Source: Aquisalimonas sp. (lineage in GTDB: Bacteria > Pseudomonadota > Gammaproteobacteria > Nitrococcales > Aquisalimonadaceae). Taken from it: 8,193 nucleotides of DNA. The stretch lies in assembly GCA_007127625.1 (NCBI GenBank), contig SKYZ01000394.1, forward strand, positions 1-8,193, written 5' to 3'. A model generated the notes under the pieces. The model saw only the letters and a program-made list of their open reading frames with translations, made no database searches and was not told the origin of the DNA. How positions within the stretch are numbered: the first letter of the stretch is position 1; each line of letters starts with the position of its first letter. A program made the translations under genes and the position numbers. This document shows positions 6,057 to 8,193 of the stretch, in pieces.

Positions 6057-6881
6057 CTACGCAGCACTCCCGAGTTGGGCCGCGAAGACCTGGAGCTGCT
6101 TGTCCTCTCGCTGACAGCTCATGGCGATGTTGCGCAGTTTCGACTCCGAGATGCCGCGCAGAATGCGGCCGCCGGGCGCACCCTGGAAGCCGTGGCGGTA
6201 CCAGTCGACACTGGCACCGATCATGGCCGTCAGGCGCGACCACTCGCCACGATAGTCGGGGTCGGCGTGGTGGCTCACCGCGGTAACGATGGCTTCCGGC
6301 AATTCCCAGCGCCGCAGCACCGCCGCACCGGATTGCAGGTGATCGAACCCGAGGTAGTCCATCTCCAGGGCTTCAACGCAGTGGGCGCCGTCCGCCGCCG
6401 CAGTGAAAACGCGGTTCATCTGCTCCGGGAAGGTGTAGGCATTGGCCAGCACGCCGATGTTGTGCAGCAGTCCGGCCAGGTAGGAGGCGGGAGTGCCTGT
6501 TTCCAGGGGAACGTAGTTGGCCAGCTTGCTGGCACACATGGCCACGTTCATGCTGGCGCACCAGAAACGCGCCTGATCGAATGCCGGACAGGCCTCGGCA
6601 CGGAACTGCGCGCTGAGTAGCGCGGTGGAAGCCAGCACCCGCACCCGATTGAGGCCCAGCCGCACGGCCGCATCATCGACGCTGTAGATAGGCTGATAAC
6701 CGGTGAAGAAGGCGGCGTTGGCCGCTGCCACCACCCGTGCGCTGGTCCCCGGGTCCACCGCCAGCGCCTTGCCCACCTCGGCCAGCGGCGCATCCTTGTC
6801 GTTGACCACCGCCAGGATGTCCCGGACGAATCGGGGAAGCGTGGGCAATTCTTCGAGTTTTTCCAGATCCTGCTGCGTCAT
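6057..6881 (-). CDS. HDOD-domain protein, probable signalling/regulatory
   Basis: A 274-residue protein, essentially one HDOD domain. The N-terminal part has LPTLPRFVRDILAVVND (12-28), then a conserved helix ALAVDPGTSARVVAAANAAFF (39-59), YSVDDAAVRLGLNRVR (66-81), and AGLLHNIGVLA (136-146). In that last motif the HD dyad of true phosphohydrolases is replaced by His-Asn (140-141). MDYLGFDHLQSGAAVLRRWELPEAI (174-198) and VSHHADP (202-208) are also typical. HDOD proteins lack phosphodiesterase activity and usually scaffold regulatory complexes in chemotaxis, cyclic-di-GMP or stress signalling. This one has no attached response-regulator or EAL domain. The start at 6881 overlaps the DUF2835 stop (ATGA) and has an AAGGA about 6 nt upstream. 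It is co-transcribed with that gene, and the target is unknown. Confidence 0.92.
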   Translation of the reverse strand: MTQQDLEKLEELPTLPRFVRDILAVVNDKDAPLAEVGKALAVDPGTSARVVAAANAAFFTGYQPIYSVDDAAVRLGLNRVRVLASTALLSAQFRAEACPAFDQARFWCASMNVAMCASKLANYVPLETGTPASYLAGLLHNIGVLANAYTFPEQMNRVFTAAADGAHCVEALEMDYLGFDHLQSGAAVLRRWELPEAIVTAVSHHADPDYRGEWSRLTAMIGASVDWYRHGFQGAPGGRILRGISESKLRNIAMSCQREDKQLQVFAAQLGSAA

Positions 6882-7108
6882 TCTTGTCCTTGCAGCTTTT
6901 CCAGCCGTTCAATGTGCCCCAATTCGTCATAGTAAAGACGAAAACGTCCGTGAACCCCGTCATGGTTCACAAAAGCGCGCAATCGACTGGCTGGAAACTG
7001 GATCCAGAGGCCGGTGTCACTCTGGACGACGACACGACTGCTCTGCCCGGCATAGTAGGCGAGCACTTCGTCCCGGGAGACGTCGAGGCGGAAGTCAGCG
7101 ACCGGCAC
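6878..7108 (-). CDS. DUF2835 family protein
   Basis: A 76-residue conserved hypothetical protein. The stretch DEVLAYYAGQSSRVVVQSD (13-31) followed by IQFPASRLRAFVNHDGVHGRF (36-56) is the hallmark of DUF2835, a small family common in gammaproteobacteria. No signal peptide or membrane segment is seen. It starts at a GTG (7108), supported by a GGGGAG about 6 nt upstream and by the family's usual N-terminal start close to the RF-LDVS element. Its stop overlaps the HDOD start as ATGA, and it sits 63 bp after phaC on the same strand, so the three may share a transcript. No biochemical role is established that I know of. Confidence 0.88.
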   Translation of the reverse strand: MPVADFRLDVSRDEVLAYYAGQSSRVVVQSDTGLWIQFPASRLRAFVNHDGVHGRFRLYYDELGHIERLEKLQGQE

Positions 7109-7137
7109 TTCCTCTCTCCCCTTCTGCGGCCCGCCCC

Positions 7138-7159
7138 CGCCGGCAGCCGGCAGCCGGCG
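7138..7159. repeat. Tandem GCCGGC(A) repeat able to form a hairpin
   Basis: Three near-identical 7-base units, GCCGGCA-GCCGGCA-GCCGGCG (7139-7159), lie between phaC and the DUF2835 gene. The outer parts CGCCGGC (7138-7144) and GCCGGCG (7153-7159) can pair as a 7-bp stem with an 8-nt loop. There is no T-run. It might attenuate read-through from phaC, or simply be a slippage-prone repeat. Confidence 0.5.
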
Positions 7160-7171
7160 TGGCCGGGGTCG

Positions 7172-8193
7172 TCAGGCCTTCTCCTTGACGTAGCTGCCCG
7201 GGGCGTCCTCGATGGGTTCGAGCTTGCCGTCGCCGGGCGTGCGCGCCGGCACCTGGCGGTCGTCCTGCTCCACCAGCCACTGGTTCCACTCGGGCCACCA
7301 GGAGCCGTCGTGGCGTTCCGCGGTGTCCAGCCACTCGGCGGCGGTGGGCGGCGTCTCGGGACTGGTCCAGTAGCTGTACTTGGTCATGGACGGCGGATTG
7401 ATGATGCCCGCGATGTGCCCCGCGCCGCCGAGGATGAACCGGTTGGGCCCGTTCATCAGGTGCACGCCGCGATAGCAGGTGCGCCAGGGAGCGATGTGGT
7501 CCTCCCGCGCGGAGACGAAGCAGTGCGGCATGTCGATGCGCCGCAGATCGATGGGCACCCCCTCCAGCACGATGCCGCCCGGGTCCTTGAGGCGGTTCTC
7601 CTGGTACATGTTACGGAGATAGAAGGTCTGCATCTCCGCCGGCATGTTGGTGCAGTCCTGGTTCCAGTACAGCAGGTCGAAGGGAAACGGGTCGTCGCCC
7701 TTCAGGTAGTTGTTGATGAAAAAGGACCAGATCAGGTCGTTGGCGCGCAGGGTGGCCATGGTGGTGGCCATGGCGGGGCCTTCGAGATAGCCCTGGCTGT
7801 CCATGCGCCGCTCCAGGTTGTCGAGCTGCTCTTCGTCGATGAAGATCTCCAGCTCGCCCGGGGCGTGGAAATCCAGCATGGTGGTGAAGAAGGTGATGGA
7901 GCGGATGCGATCATCCCCCTGCTCCGCCATGTAGGCCAGGGTCGCGCCCATCAGGGTGCCGCCGATGCAGTAGCCGACGCAGTTCACGTGGCGTTCGCCG
8001 GTGGCCTGCTCGACGGCGTCCAGTGCGGCCAGAGGCCCCTCGAACATGTAGTCGGCGAACGTCTTGCCGGCGTACTCGCTGGTGGGATTCTTCCAGGAGA
8101 TCACGAACACCGTGTGCCCCTGATCCACCATGTAGCGGATCATGGAGTTGTGGGGCTGGAGGTCGAGAATGTAGTACTTGTTGAGCCAGGGCG
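7172..8193 (-). CDS. phaC: Class I poly(3-hydroxyalkanoate) synthase PhaC, C-terminal part
   Basis: Polymerises (R)-3-hydroxyacyl-CoA into polyhydroxyalkanoate at the surface of storage granules. The right window edge cuts the gene; 339 C-terminal residues are visible, against about 590 for the whole Cupriavidus necator enzyme. The visible part opens PWLNKYYILDLQPHNSM and contains the catalytic alpha/beta hydrolase domain. The lipase-like box is GYCIGG with nucleophile Cys75 (window numbering), followed by the acid Asp231 in SAREDHIAPW and His259 in GGAGHIAGIINPP. Other class I signatures are FDLLYWNQDCTNMP (171-184), GSWWPEW (296-302) and the C-terminal APGSYVKEKA, close to the end of the C. 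necator protein. No break or substitution of a key residue is seen. DUF2835 and HDOD genes follow on the same strand; phaA, phaB or phasin genes are not in the window. Confidence 0.96.
   Translation of the reverse strand, partial: PWLNKYYILDLQPHNSMIRYMVDQGHTVFVISWKNPTSEYAGKTFADYMFEGPLAALDAVEQATGERHVNCVGYCIGGTLMGATLAYMAEQGDDRIRSITFFTTMLDFHAPGELEIFIDEEQLDNLERRMDSQGYLEGPAMATTMATLRANDLIWSFFINNYLKGDDPFPFDLLYWNQDCTNMPAEMQTFYLRNMYQENRLKDPGGIVLEGVPIDLRRIDMPHCFVSAREDHIAPWRTCYRGVHLMNGPNRFILGGAGHIAGIINPPSMTKYSYWTSPETPPTAAEWLDTAERHDGSWWPEWNQWLVEQDDRQVPARTPGDGKLEPIEDAPGSYVKEKA

Overview
The window is GC-rich gammaproteobacterial chromosome. The supporting signs are the ybbP-ybbA/tesA cluster arranged as in enterics, a full-length RdgC, a purE-purK pair, a class I polyhydroxyalkanoate (PHA) synthase, and REP-type palindromes starting with GTAG/GTGG. 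An Ectothiorhodospiraceae- or Halomonas-like lineage would fit, but this is an inference from GC content and gene repertoire, not a species call. It reads as core chromosome. I see no transposase, phage gene, CRISPR array, rRNA or tRNA, and no convincing new defence or metabolic system.

Layout from left to right. Positions 1-1056 (minus) hold an FtsX/MacB-type permease, cut by the window edge, and its ATPase, coupled by an ATGA overlap. The GDSL thioesterase/lysophospholipase tesA (about 1055-1681, plus) diverges from the ATPase with interlocking start codons. A 345-bp gap follows that is largely REP-like palindromes of two sequence families. Next is rdgC (2027-2935, minus), flanked on both sides by the second REP family. 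Then come purK and purE (3122-4752, minus, overlapping by GTGA) and an alpha/beta hydrolase (4803-5639, minus). A 144-bp divergent region with a textbook CRP-type operator separates the hydrolase from a plus-strand gene for an 80-residue flagellar rod/hook-like protein (5784-6026). Last is a minus-strand run: class I phaC (cut by the right edge), a DUF2835 protein and an HDOD-domain protein, the last two overlapping by ATGA.

Functions. YbbA with the permease forms an envelope ABC system next to the periplasmic TesA. PurE and PurK catalyse the two-step carboxylation of AIR in purine synthesis. RdgC modulates RecA. PhaC polymerises hydroxyacyl-CoA into storage granules, and it is followed by two small probable regulatory or accessory genes. 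The points most worth checking are the CRP-type operator between the hydrolase and the flagellar-like orphan, the REP families around rdgC, and the embedded divergent starts of tesA and ybbA.
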